The notes: generated from the sequence alone by a model not told the origin. Numbered from the stretch's first letter, positions 5,891 through 12,710 are shown. The stretch: 64,000 bases of DNA from Paucilactobacillus oligofermentans DSM 15707 = LMG 22743 (GCF_001434315.1 NZ_AZFE01000030.1:1-64000); one strand, 5' to 3'. Numbers and translations are program-made.

Positions 5891-7291
5891 ATGGAGAACA
5901 ATGAACTTTTAGAACAACTCACAACACAAGAACGTTTATTGGTAAGTTCAGAAGTTAGCAACAAGCGAAAAAGTCCAGCAGTAGTTTGGATATTATGGTT
6001 ACTTCTTGGAATGATTGGTGCTCATCGTTATTATTTCAAAAAAATTGGTACTGGCGTACTAATGACCGCAATTTTTATTTTGTCATTCGGCATGTTATTT
6101 TTCGTTAATTTAATTTGGATGATTGTTGACGCTTTTAAACTTAATAGTTGGATTAATGCGGATCAAGCAAAAATTGAAAAAGAAGTTGCCGAGCACATTA
6201 TCAATACTCGTAATGAATTTAAAAGCTCTCCAGAAGTTGCTAAAGAACCCATTAAAAGTGTTGATACAACACAGGAAGAAATTGGTATAAATGCCTCTGA
6301 ATCGCCTGTTGCTGATAATGTAATTACAGAAGAAAATGAACCAACTAGTTCTTCATCTACATTAAAGCAAGATATAGTGACATCATTCAGTTTTTCAAAC
6401 ACTACTGCTAGTGTTGAAACTCCAAATTTCACAGTAACACCAGAAGAATCTGAAACAGTCGTTAACAAAATTTTTGACGATTTAAAAGATTTTGTTGTTT
6501 TGGATATTGAAACAACTGGACGTAGCGCAGACCAAGACGGTATTACACAAGTTTCTGGTATCAAATATGTTAATGACGAACCAATCGAAACGTTCAATGA
6601 ATTTGTTAATCCAGAACATGACATCCCCCGCGACATTCAATTTATGACACACATAACACCTGAAATGGTTGCAGACAAACCAACATTTACAGAACTGTTA
6701 CCAAAACTTTCTGACTTCATTGGCGATAATACAATTATTGGTCACAATGTGAGTTTCGACATCAAATTCCTTCGATTACACGGATATCATCCAGCTGTAA
6801 TTACGACTGAAGATACCTTAAGTATTTCACGTAGAAAAATTAAAAATATCGAAAATCATAAACTTGAAACTTTAAAAAATTATTATGGCCTAAAAAATCA
6901 ATCTCACAATTCTTTGAATGACTGCGAAACTACTGCTTTCATATATCGTGAAATACGCGATGGACACTTAGATCAAGTTGTTATTGCTTCTACGGAAGAA
7001 ACCCCAGGTACTTTATTTGCTGATCTAAGATTCTGTATTACCGGTAAATTCATGGAAATGGATCGTGACGAGATTAAAGAATTAATCACTAAGAATGGCG
7101 GTCGTGTCACTGGTGCAGTTTCAAGTCGGACTGATTATCTAATTGTTGGCGAACAAGTTGCTAATAATTTAACCGATGGAATTCATAGTGCATCTGAATT
7201 GAAAGCAATGGAATTTTCTGAAAAAGGTGGAAAAATTAAAGTTCTGCACAGCATTGAAGAATTACAATCATTAATTTCTGAAGTTGCCTAA
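5891..7291 (+). CDS. TM2 membrane anchor - DEDDh exonuclease - BRCT fusion protein
   Basis: A 466-residue three-part protein. Residues about 28-80 form a TM2 domain with two membrane helices and the GAHRYYFKK loop. Residues 90-195 are a Ser/Thr/Glu-rich linker. Residues 200-355 are a DnaQ-type 3'-5' exonuclease with all DEDDh residues visible: D205 and E207 (DIETTG), D290 (HNVSFD), H339 and D344 (HNSLND). Residues 373-462 are a BRCT domain (FCITGKFMEMDRDEIKELI, GGRVTGAVSSRTDYLIVG). Exonuclease-BRCT pairs resemble DnaQ/PolC-epsilon-like proteins of Gram-positives; the TM2 anchor is unusual and would hold the nuclease at the membrane. GGAGG precedes the ATG. It heads a four-gene cassette after immA. 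Confidence 0.88.
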   Translation: MENNELLEQLTTQERLLVSSEVSNKRKSPAVVWILWLLLGMIGAHRYYFKKIGTGVLMTAIFILSFGMLFFVNLIWMIVDAFKLNSWINADQAKIEKEVAEHIINTRNEFKSSPEVAKEPIKSVDTTQEEIGINASESPVADNVITEENEPTSSSSTLKQDIVTSFSFSNTTASVETPNFTVTPEESETVVNKIFDDLKDFVVLDIETTGRSADQDGITQVSGIKYVNDEPIETFNEFVNPEHDIPRDIQFMTHITPEMVADKPTFTELLPKLSDFIGDNTIIGHNVSFDIKFLRLHGYHPAVITTEDTLSISRRKIKNIENHKLETLKNYYGLKNQSHNSLNDCETTAFIYREIRDGHLDQVVIASTEETPGTLFADLRFCITGKFMEMDRDEIKELITKNGGRVTGAVSSRTDYLIVGEQVANNLTDGIHSASELKAMEFSEKGGKIKVLHSIEELQSLISEVA

Positions 7292-7314
7292 TATTCTCGA
7301 AAGTTGGTATCGTT

Positions 7315-7683
7315 ATGGATCTAATTTATGTAAGAACAAAAAATAATAATTCATTTGTAATTGAAACCGTCCAAGATGATTTACGTGAACGACTTCATAT
7401 GCTTTTTGGTTATTCAATCCGCTTATATTGCGAACACATTATTACTGACATGAATCAAAAAGGAACTGACTATTATACTGATTATATCAACTCATCCCCT
7501 GTTCAAATTTGCTCACAAGAAGATGTTATTGAACAACGAGCTGCTACTGATATTGAATCATCTATCTACAACATTGTTAAGTCAGAAAAAAAACTTTCTA
7601 AAAGCGATCATGAATTTTTGAAGAACTATTTTTACTTTGATTCTGATAACAGAACTGAAAAACAAATTTCGTTGTTTCAATAA
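7315..7683 (+). CDS. Hypothetical cassette protein, 122 aa
   Basis: No family was recognised. The protein is soluble with mixed charge; the first 20 residues look like two beta strands (DLIYVRTKNN, SFVIETV), and helices follow. It contains one cysteine pair too far apart for a zinc site. It starts 23 bp after the TM2-exonuclease gene and ends 20 bp before the next, so co-expression with its neighbours is likely. The ribosome site is weak (a GGT 6-8 nt before ATG), which suggests translation dependent on upstream ribosomes. It may be a partner or inhibitor of the nuclease; that is inference from position. Confidence 0.7.
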   Translation: MDLIYVRTKNNNSFVIETVQDDLRERLHMLFGYSIRLYCEHIITDMNQKGTDYYTDYINSSPVQICSQEDVIEQRAATDIESSIYNIVKSEKKLSKSDHEFLKNYFYFDSDNRTEKQISLFQ

Positions 7684-7703
7684 GGAAAGGTGAGGTTTCA
7701 AAA

Positions 7704-8477
7704 TTGTTAAATCCTATCGAAATGCAAACTGCTTTCAAAGTACTAAATATGATACAGACTGAATCTCATTTTAATAATCTATCATTTACAAATGATGAAT
7801 CTAACGTTTTGATAAAGTGCATAACTTTGAAATACGTTTCAGGTATTGATCACGAAATGGATTATTCAAGGCATCATTTATTTTCAGGTACTGATGTTGT
7901 TATCACAAGTGAAGGCGATAAAATATTGCATCCACTTCCACGAACAACAGATGTTAAAAGGATGATGAAATCTTTTATTACACTTGTAGAAGATAATCGA
8001 ATTTATGTATTCAATAATGTTCAATTATCAAACGATTCCACTGCACTTGCAGCACTACAAAACATCAAAAATCAAGGTTTTATTATTGGTTTGGGATTAA
8101 CCTTAACAAAAATGTGTACCATCGTGTCAGTTCGAGGTGCGATGGTAACTGAAAATGGAGAGAATTTTATGAATCCTAAAAATAGTCAATCTAGTAATGT
8201 AAGTATAAATATTGGTACAAACAACGGAAACGTTGCAGCCACTAATACCGGAGAAATGAATAATACTATTTCCCTATCATCTCAATTGCAAGATGAACTT
8301 GTACGATTAGTTAATGAAGAAGGTTTATCAGAAGTTTTTAAGGATGAATTAATTGAAGCTTCAAATTCTGGAGAAATTTCTAAATTGAGTAAATTCGAAA
8401 AATTCCTTCAAAGTCATCCTTCCGTCTTTACACTTGTCACTCAAGTTATAAGCGCAACCATCGCATCTCAAAGTTAA
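7704..8477 (+). CDS. Hypothetical cassette protein, 257 aa, two winged-helix-like segments
   Basis: No named family was recognised. Two segments end in winged-helix-like wings, VVITSEGDKIL (about residue 75) and AMVTENGENFM (about residue 155), suggesting tandem wHTH domains. Next is a low-complexity Gly/Asn/Thr stretch (NVSINIGTNNGNVAATNTG, about 168-186), like the linkers seen in some abortive-infection proteins. The C-terminal 70 residues are helical and end in a hydrophobic segment (VFTLVTQVISATIAS). The start is TTG, 8 nt after GTGAGG. It is the third gene of the cassette. A sensor or adaptor that oligomerises near the membrane would fit, but this is speculation. Confidence 0.68.
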   Translation: MLNPIEMQTAFKVLNMIQTESHFNNLSFTNDESNVLIKCITLKYVSGIDHEMDYSRHHLFSGTDVVITSEGDKILHPLPRTTDVKRMMKSFITLVEDNRIYVFNNVQLSNDSTALAALQNIKNQGFIIGLGLTLTKMCTIVSVRGAMVTENGENFMNPKNSQSSNVSINIGTNNGNVAATNTGEMNNTISLSSQLQDELVRLVNEEGLSEVFKDELIEASNSGEISKLSKFEKFLQSHPSVFTLVTQVISATIASQS

Positions 8478-8479
8478 AA

Positions 8480-8514
8480 GGTACATCCCCCACCGTCGAA
8501 AGTAAGGATGCACC
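8480..8514. repeat. Hairpin between cassette genes three and four
   Basis: GGTACATCC and GGATGCACC form nine-base arms with one mismatch around a 17-nt loop. No T-run follows, so it is more likely an mRNA-processing or stability element than a terminator. Confidence 0.45.
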
Positions 8515-8539
8515 AACACATATTTGGAGATGATATAAA

Positions 8540-9637
8540 ATGGAAAATGAAATATTGAAAATAAATGATGTGGCCGATGTCTTTTCTGCTCTGCCTAAAA
8601 TAAATGCTACTGCTACTTTTTGGATGGTACGAGCCAATAAAGGCGACTATTATTTGGATTTTGTCATGCGTCAGTATGTAGGAATTGGATTTGATGAAAT
8701 TTCCTTATCAGAGGCACAAGAAAAAACAAATGAACAACTCACTACACTGTTTAAGCAGCGAAAACCAAAAGATGAATTTGGCAAAGAAATCCCAGCAGGT
8801 ACTTACACAACATGGGTTGGCCAATTAAAACGGTTTGCGAATGAACTGAAACCTGGTGATTATGTTCTTGTTCCATCTGATTCATCAGAACGATTTTCTT
8901 TTGGAGTAATAACTGATTTACCTAGAGAGTTGACCGACTCTGAAGTTAATGAATTTTCAGAAGTTGAGGGGCGAAAAAATTCACCTTACAAAAAAAGGCT
9001 TTCCGTTCAATTTTTGAAAAGCTTTAACAGACAAGATGCAGACCCTGCTCTTTATAAAATGATTTATACACAAACTACCCTAAGTAAAATTGATAAATAT
9101 TCTGCTTACATCTTAAGAGCTGCTTACGATGCTTACATTTCTGAAAATAATATTTTCCTTTCGTTCCCCGTTAAACAAAAAGAAAATATCAAGGGCCGTC
9201 CATTCACAAAATTCACTTACAACTTAACAGAAGGATTTTACGAATTAAGTAAAGAGGACCTTGTAATAAAAAGCAACGTGCAATCAGAAGGTGTTGTTCA
9301 ATTAGTACTTGGATTATCAGCAATGTCAGGATTATTTCTATTACTAATTGTGGTTCTGAAGAGTAAAAAAGGATTTACGGTAGAGGCCAACTTAAGAAGC
9401 GGTAAGTTCAAATTCACAAAAGAAAACGATGGCATAGTGGCTGAAAGAATTTTAGATTCGCAACAAAGTAGAAAAATAACCGACCAAGAAGCTGATGATG
9501 CTCATTTAGCAAGAACAATTGCAATGATGAATACTGCCGGCTTTTCAATGGAAGAAATACAAGCAAAAATATCTAACGAATTACGTGAAGCTACAAAAAA
9601 AGCAGATAGTCCCGATGAAGAATCTGATCAAGATTAG
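8540..9637 (+). CDS. Single-pass membrane protein with PUA/EVE-like N-terminal domain
   Basis: In this 365-residue protein, residues about 25-130 resemble the PUA-like domain that precedes Mrr-type restriction nucleases. It has a FWMVRANKGDYY strand, YVGIGFDEI, and a QLKRFANELKPGDYVLVP segment then FGVITDL. Such EVE/PUA-superfamily domains bind modified bases or nucleotides. Residues about 251-273 form one transmembrane helix (QLVLGLSAMSGLFLLLIVVL). A basic then acidic C-terminal tail of 90 residues holds a helical segment (GFSMEEIQAKISNELREA). No nuclease motif is seen in it. GGAGATG precedes the ATG. It is the last gene of the cassette. The domain call is by pattern only. Confidence 0.68.
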   Translation: MENEILKINDVADVFSALPKINATATFWMVRANKGDYYLDFVMRQYVGIGFDEISLSEAQEKTNEQLTTLFKQRKPKDEFGKEIPAGTYTTWVGQLKRFANELKPGDYVLVPSDSSERFSFGVITDLPRELTDSEVNEFSEVEGRKNSPYKKRLSVQFLKSFNRQDADPALYKMIYTQTTLSKIDKYSAYILRAAYDAYISENNIFLSFPVKQKENIKGRPFTKFTYNLTEGFYELSKEDLVIKSNVQSEGVVQLVLGLSAMSGLFLLLIVVLKSKKGFTVEANLRSGKFKFTKENDGIVAERILDSQQSRKITDQEADDAHLARTIAMMNTAGFSMEEIQAKISNELREATKKADSPDEESDQD

Positions 9638-9643
9638 CTGCAT

Positions 9644-9835
9644 TTATTTATAGTAAATTTTTATCAATTTCAATACTAAAAAAATATCAATACCTATGGA
9701 TATTACCAACGTCCACCAATCAATAATTACAATTCCTATAGTGTCCATGACAATTCGAATTATATAATAAATCGGAGTTAGCACTAGCAACATTATACCA
9801 GCATACGCCATCAACACATCTGATTGTTTACCCAT
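9644..9835 (-). CDS. Small two-helix membrane protein, 63 aa
   Basis: The protein starts MGKQSDVLMAYAG, has two hydrophobic segments (IMLLVLTPIYYIIRIV and GIVIIDWWTLVISIGIDIFLVL) and ends in a basic KLIKIYYK tail. AGGGGAG lies 6 nt before the chosen ATG; an upstream in-frame ATG at 9874 lies in the hairpin region without a ribosome site. It is convergent with the cassette and has an inverted repeat with a T-run in its own leader. Small hydrophobic proteins with structured leaders include type I toxins and holins, but there is no direct evidence for either. Confidence 0.6.
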   Translation of the reverse strand: MGKQSDVLMAYAGIMLLVLTPIYYIIRIVMDTIGIVIIDWWTLVISIGIDIFLVLKLIKIYYK

Positions 9836-9861
9836 AACCAGCTCCCCTTTCATATTTAAAA

Positions 9862-9901
9862 AACACACTCTCATCTCCGACCAAAGTTTTAAGAGTGTGT
9901 T
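9862..9901 (-). terminator. Hairpin plus T-run upstream of the 63-aa membrane protein
   Basis: AACACACTCT and AGAGTGTGTT (10-bp perfect arms, 20-nt loop) are followed on the minus strand by six T residues. No minus-strand gene lies upstream inside the element, so it may act as an attenuator or end a short antisense RNA rather than terminate a coding transcript. Confidence 0.6.
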
Positions 9902-9938
9902 AACAGACTAACCAAACTTCGCCAGAAGCTAATTCAGC

Positions 9939-9958
9939 AAACGGTCGAACCGTTTTTT
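9939..9958 (+). terminator. Short terminator between cargo and integrase
   Basis: AAACGGT-CGA-ACCGTTT forms a 7-bp stem with a 3-nt loop and runs into T residues. It would end plus-strand transcription from the cargo before the integrase promoter. Confidence 0.6.
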
Positions 9959-9966
9959 CATACACT

Positions 9967-10084
9967 TATAATACTTCAAGGAGGTGTTGCCGTCAATAGC
10001 TCGTAACAAAGTGCCTGCTACCATTTTGTTACAATTCAATTCCTGTCATATCCACTACTCCAAAAATTTAAGGAGTGATGAATC
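9967..10084 (+). promoter_or_regulatory. Integrase promoter and structured leader
   Basis: TATAAT (9967-9972) has no clear -35. Downstream are an AAGGAGG (9978-9984) not followed by a well-spaced start, a hairpin GTAACAAA/TTTGTTAC (10003-10032), and ACTCC/GGAGT (10057-10076), whose right arm is the integrase ribosome site. A frame from TTG 9987 stays open and ends in a TGA that overlaps the integrase ATG. Together this suggests translational control of integrase. Confidence 0.5.
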
Positions 10085-11218
10085 ATGACAACACCACGAA
10101 AGTTAAAAAACGGACGTTGGTCCATCCGTCCCGCATATAAGGATCCCTTAACAGGAAAATGGACTCAAACACAGAAAACGTTTAACAGTAAAACCGAAGC
10201 ACTCGAATTTGACCGCAAAATACTGTACGAAGCTGACAATGGTTACACGTCAAAAAATACGTCAATCGGCGCTTATTTTGACCACTGGATGGAGACTTAT
10301 AAAAAGCCTTATTTAAAGCATCGGTCAATTCGTCGGATCACTTACGACTTTGACCATATATTTGACTATTTTGGTCGTCAAAAAAAATTGGCGGATATTA
10401 CCAAACCAATTTGGCAAACATTTATGAATGATTTATCAAAGAAATATGCCAAAGAAACTAATCGCCTCACGAATGGCGATTTTAGAGCGATGTGCGAGGT
10501 TGCAATTGATGAAGGTGTAATCACTCGGAATCCGACTAGAAGCGCCAAATACAGCGGTAAAAAGCTCGATTTGAAGCACGAACGACAATTAGTGTTATCT
10601 CTCAATGATTTCAAGAAAGTTGTTCACGCGATTGAGTCATCTGAAGATAGCGTTTCTAAATATGTTTGTTTGGTTCATGCGTTTACTGGTATGCGATTTG
10701 GTGAAGTAATCGGACTCACTTGGGACAAAGTTAATATCTTTGCTAAGACAATCCGAGTATCGGAACAATACGATTACGATGATGCGCATAAATTGACTGG
10801 TTTAAAGGGCGATTCACCCGAAAGGACTATCAATGTACCAGATGCATTAATCAATCACCTACGCAACTACAAGACGTGGTACAAGGACCAAATTCGTAGA
10901 GGTAACATTATTGAGAATGTAGATCGTTTAATTTTTAATTCTGTGACTGGTCATCCAGTTTCAAATTCCGGGATTAACGATTATATTCATGGAATTTGTA
11001 CCCAAGTTGGCATCGTCCGAATTACTACTCATGGATTCCGACGCACTCAAGCAACTTTAATGACTTTGGCCAATAATGATTTGCGTTCGGTTGCGACCTA
11101 TCTTGGTCATCAAGATTCGAAGACAACGCTCAAATATTACATCAAGAGCATCCCCGAATTAGAGGAACAAGCACACAAGAAAATGATGACCTTTTACGAA
11201 GATGAAAAAATAATTTAA
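10085..11218 (+). CDS. int: Phage-type tyrosine integrase
   Basis: This 377-residue site-specific recombinase has an N-terminal arm-binding region (about 1-50, NGRWSIRPAYKDPLTGKW), a SAM-like core-binding domain (about 58-160) and a catalytic domain. Visible catalytic residues are the Arg in TGMRFGEV, a Lys in GLKGDSPER, HGFRRT (His and Arg), the His in LGHQD, and the nucleophilic Tyr in LKYYIKS. It integrates the element at the tRNA-Arg gene whose 3' end lies 200 bp downstream. AAGGAGTG provides the ribosome site, in a small hairpin. The protein is complete and probably active. Confidence 0.95.
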   Translation: MTTPRKLKNGRWSIRPAYKDPLTGKWTQTQKTFNSKTEALEFDRKILYEADNGYTSKNTSIGAYFDHWMETYKKPYLKHRSIRRITYDFDHIFDYFGRQKKLADITKPIWQTFMNDLSKKYAKETNRLTNGDFRAMCEVAIDEGVITRNPTRSAKYSGKKLDLKHERQLVLSLNDFKKVVHAIESSEDSVSKYVCLVHAFTGMRFGEVIGLTWDKVNIFAKTIRVSEQYDYDDAHKLTGLKGDSPERTINVPDALINHLRNYKTWYKDQIRRGNIIENVDRLIFNSVTGHPVSNSGINDYIHGICTQVGIVRITTHGFRRTQATLMTLANNDLRSVATYLGHQDSKTTLKYYIKSIPELEEQAHKKMMTFYEDEKII

Positions 11219-11288
11219 AATTTTTTCGAAATTCGACTATTTTCCTCAATTTATCCGACTCAGTCTAGTTCAAAATGCCAAATTGTTG

Positions 11289-11328
11289 TGCTAGAAAAGT
11301 GCTAGAACTTGCTAGAAAAGTGCTAGAA
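11289..11328. repeat. Four helically phased TGCTAGAA repeats next to the attachment site
   Basis: TGCTAGAA occurs at 11289, 11300, 11310 and 11321, spaced 11, 10 and 11 bp, so all copies face the same side of the helix. They lie between the integrase stop and the tRNA 3' end. Integrase arm-type sites or excisionase sites are the natural explanation. Confidence 0.8.
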
Positions 11329-11353
11329 ACTTTGATTTTCAATCATAAACAAA

Positions 11354-11414
11354 AAGACTTGTAATGCCTATGTATCAACGTTCTTGACGTTAAAACATAT
11401 TCATAACAAGTCTT
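11354..11414 (-). terminator. Candidate terminator of tRNA-Arg
   Basis: AAGACTTGT and ACAAGTCTT are perfect 9-bp arms, with a smaller AACGT/ACGTT hairpin in the loop. On the minus strand a TTTTTG tract follows. It lies 7 bp beyond the tRNA 3' end. It could also belong to the attachment region. Confidence 0.55.
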
Positions 11415-11420
11415 GTAAAG

Positions 11421-11494
11421 TGAAGCGAGTGAGGTTCGAACTCACGACCGTTCGCTTAGAAGGCGAATGCTCTATCCAGCTGAGCTACCGCTCC
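11421..11494 (-). tRNA. tRNA-Arg (anticodon UCU)
   Basis: A 74-nt cloverleaf: acceptor GGAGCGG pairs with TCGCTTC (two G-U pairs), the D arm is GCTCAGCTGGATAGAGC, the anticodon stem TTCGC/GCGAA has loop CTTCTAA, and the T arm is GTGAG-TTCGAAC-CTCAC. The discriminator is A and CCA is not encoded. The 3' end faces the integrase, so this is the attachment target, and the gene remains intact. Confidence 0.97.
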
Positions 11495-11505
11495 AGACTT
11501 GAATA

Positions 11506-11534
11506 ATTATATGGACTTTAACTTGTAATGTCAA
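11506..11534 (-). promoter_or_regulatory. tRNA-Arg promoter
   Basis: TTGACA and TATAAT separated by 17 bp, a full consensus vegetative promoter, with the -10 ending 12 bp before the tRNA 5' end. Confidence 0.9.
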
Positions 11535-11589
11535 TCTAATCTATCCTTAAAGTTATGAATAGTTTTTTTGATTTTGTCTTATTATCGGA

Positions 11590-11618
11590 TTGACTAAGCG
11601 CTTACATCGTTATATAAT
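11590..11618 (+). promoter_or_regulatory. Promoter of the TetR gene with TAAGCGCTTA palindrome
   Basis: TTGACT (11590-11595) and TATAAT (11613-11618) are 17 bp apart. The spacer carries the perfect palindrome TAAGCGCTTA (11595-11604), 12 of 14 bases like the CcpA cre consensus; it could equally be the operator of the TetR protein encoded downstream. Confidence 0.75.
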
Positions 11619-11679
11619 CAATTAAACTCTTATTACTGAACATTAAAGAAATAAATAAATTCTATTAAGGAGGAGTATT

Positions 11680-12306
11680 TTGGAAAACACTCGAACAGAT
11701 CCACGAGTAGTAAAAACTCGTAATAACCTGAAGCATGCCCTAGTTCATCTAATGAAAGAATATAAGATTGAAAATATCAGTGTTCAAAAGATTACTGAAA
11801 CAGCTTCAATTACACGCGGAACCTTTTATCTACATTATAAAGATAAACAAGACTTTATCGATCGTGCGATGAATGGAATTTTAGATGACTTCTTTGAAAA
11901 CGTCATGACTGAAGTTTATACTTTAGCAGGTAAAAGTTATCCTAACGGGATTAACGTTTTTTCAATGCAACATGCTTTTAAATATATTGAGGACGAAGCC
12001 GATGCATTCGATGTTCTTCTTAACAATCCCGAAAATCTGATCTTTTTTGATCGATTGACTAAACGGGTTAACACTGAAATAAATGATTTTCACGAGAAAT
12101 TAAAAGATGATTTTGTAGAAATTGACGTCCCTACTGATATTCAAATGGCCATGATTGTTTCAGCTGAACTTGGTTTAATTAAATATTGGCTTCAAAAAGG
12201 AATGATTTACACCCCTCGTTACATGTCATCTAGCGTAACTAAGCTGATGACCCAGTTACAACATGACAAAATTTTCTTTACGGATTTCTTTTATACCGAA
12301 GCATAA
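11680..12306 (+). CDS. TetR/AcrR-family transcriptional regulator
   Basis: This 208-residue repressor has an N-terminal HTH (about residues 10-55; NLKHALVHLMKEYKIENISV, then TASITRGTFYLHYKDKQDF, the classic recognition helix). Its C-terminal ligand domain resembles the TetR_C_33-type domain of uncharacterised lactobacillus regulators. The start is TTG, after AAGGAGGAG. The nearest plus-strand gene is only a 51-aa membrane peptide behind a terminator, so its target is not obvious. Autoregulation through the palindrome in its promoter is plausible. Confidence 0.87.
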   Translation: MENTRTDPRVVKTRNNLKHALVHLMKEYKIENISVQKITETASITRGTFYLHYKDKQDFIDRAMNGILDDFFENVMTEVYTLAGKSYPNGINVFSMQHAFKYIEDEADAFDVLLNNPENLIFFDRLTKRVNTEINDFHEKLKDDFVEIDVPTDIQMAMIVSAELGLIKYWLQKGMIYTPRYMSSSVTKLMTQLQHDKIFFTDFFYTEA

Positions 12307-12312
12307 TACAGT

Positions 12313-12352
12313 GGTAGTTAACTAGGAATAAATTCCTCTAACTACCTTTTTT
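12313..12352 (+). terminator. Terminator of the TetR gene
   Basis: GGTAGTTA/TAACTACC outer arms and AGGAAT/ATTCCT inner arms, followed by six T residues. Confidence 0.85.
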
Positions 12353-12530
12353 ATTACCAATAAATACTGTAAGCATGTCTATTATTACAATAATTATTAA
12401 AGAAAGCTTAAGTTGTCTATCAAATGGTTAAGATTCCCCCCAATCCTTCCCATTTTATTGATTTATATTAAAAAAGAAACAATAATGTAATATAAGCACT
12501 AGAAGACTTGTGCTATAGGGAGGAATCGCC

Positions 12531-12686
12531 ATGGGTCCATTTATTATTATTATTTCGATTTTGTTATTTTCAATGCTCTGGCAAACTTTTTTTGGGAGCC
12601 CTACTAAAAAGCAATCTTCAGGTAAACATTTTAATAGTCAAGAAGATCAAGTTATATCTGATGATCAACATGGTAAAGCAGCCTAA
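12531..12686 (+). CDS. Small single-pass membrane protein, 51 aa
   Basis: The peptide begins MGPFIIIISILLFSMLWQTF, one N-terminal membrane helix, and continues with a hydrophilic tail rich in Ser, Gln and Asp. AGGGAGGAA lies about 8 nt ahead of the ATG, a strong ribosome site. A longer frame over the same bases in another phase lacks a ribosome site and is a shadow. It is monocistronic between two terminators. No family is recognised; the topology suggests the tail faces the cytoplasm or the wall depending on orientation. Confidence 0.7.
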   Translation: MGPFIIIISILLFSMLWQTFFGSPTKKQSSGKHFNSQEDQVISDDQHGKAA

Positions 12687-12710
12687 TTAATTACCGAAAT
12701 ATATAAAAAA

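Larger units (their letters stand above)
1..11420. mobile_element. Prophage-like integrated element, right-hand part (left end outside window)
   Basis: The segment carries an integrase, a divergent CI/Cro switch, an ImmA peptidase, an antirepressor and an HUH replication protein, and it abuts the 3' end of tRNA-Arg. Genes left of the switch run mostly leftward; the repressor, cargo and integrase run rightward, as in temperate phages of Gram-positive bacteria. No structural, lysis or packaging genes are visible, so a full prophage, a satellite or an integrated plasmid-like element are all possible. The other attachment site must lie left of position 1. The right limit is placed at the tRNA 3' end by inference; no second att copy could be compared. 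Confidence 0.85.

Noticed and set aside
6163-6636. A 157-aa frame on the minus strand opposite the TM2-exonuclease gene
   Set aside because: It is antisense to a gene with clear domains, has no ribosome site and its Ser-rich composition mirrors the linker codons.
11289-11328. Possible CRISPR-like or iteron array
   Set aside because: Units are only 8 bp with 2-3 bp between them, with no spacers and no cas genes; phased protein-binding sites fit better.
11354-11414. Inverted repeat taken as an attachment core
   Set aside because: Tyrosine-integrase cores are direct repeats shared by both ends and usually lie in the tRNA 3' half; the T-run points to a terminator instead.
1-11420. Integrative conjugative element
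   Set aside because: No relaxase of the MOB type, T4SS ATPase or coupling protein is visible; CI/Cro, antirepressor and ORF6C features are phage-like. The part left of the window could change this.
12508-12690. A 60-aa plus-strand frame over the 51-aa peptide gene
   Set aside because: It is out of phase with the gene that has the AGGGAGGAA site, and no ribosome site precedes its start.
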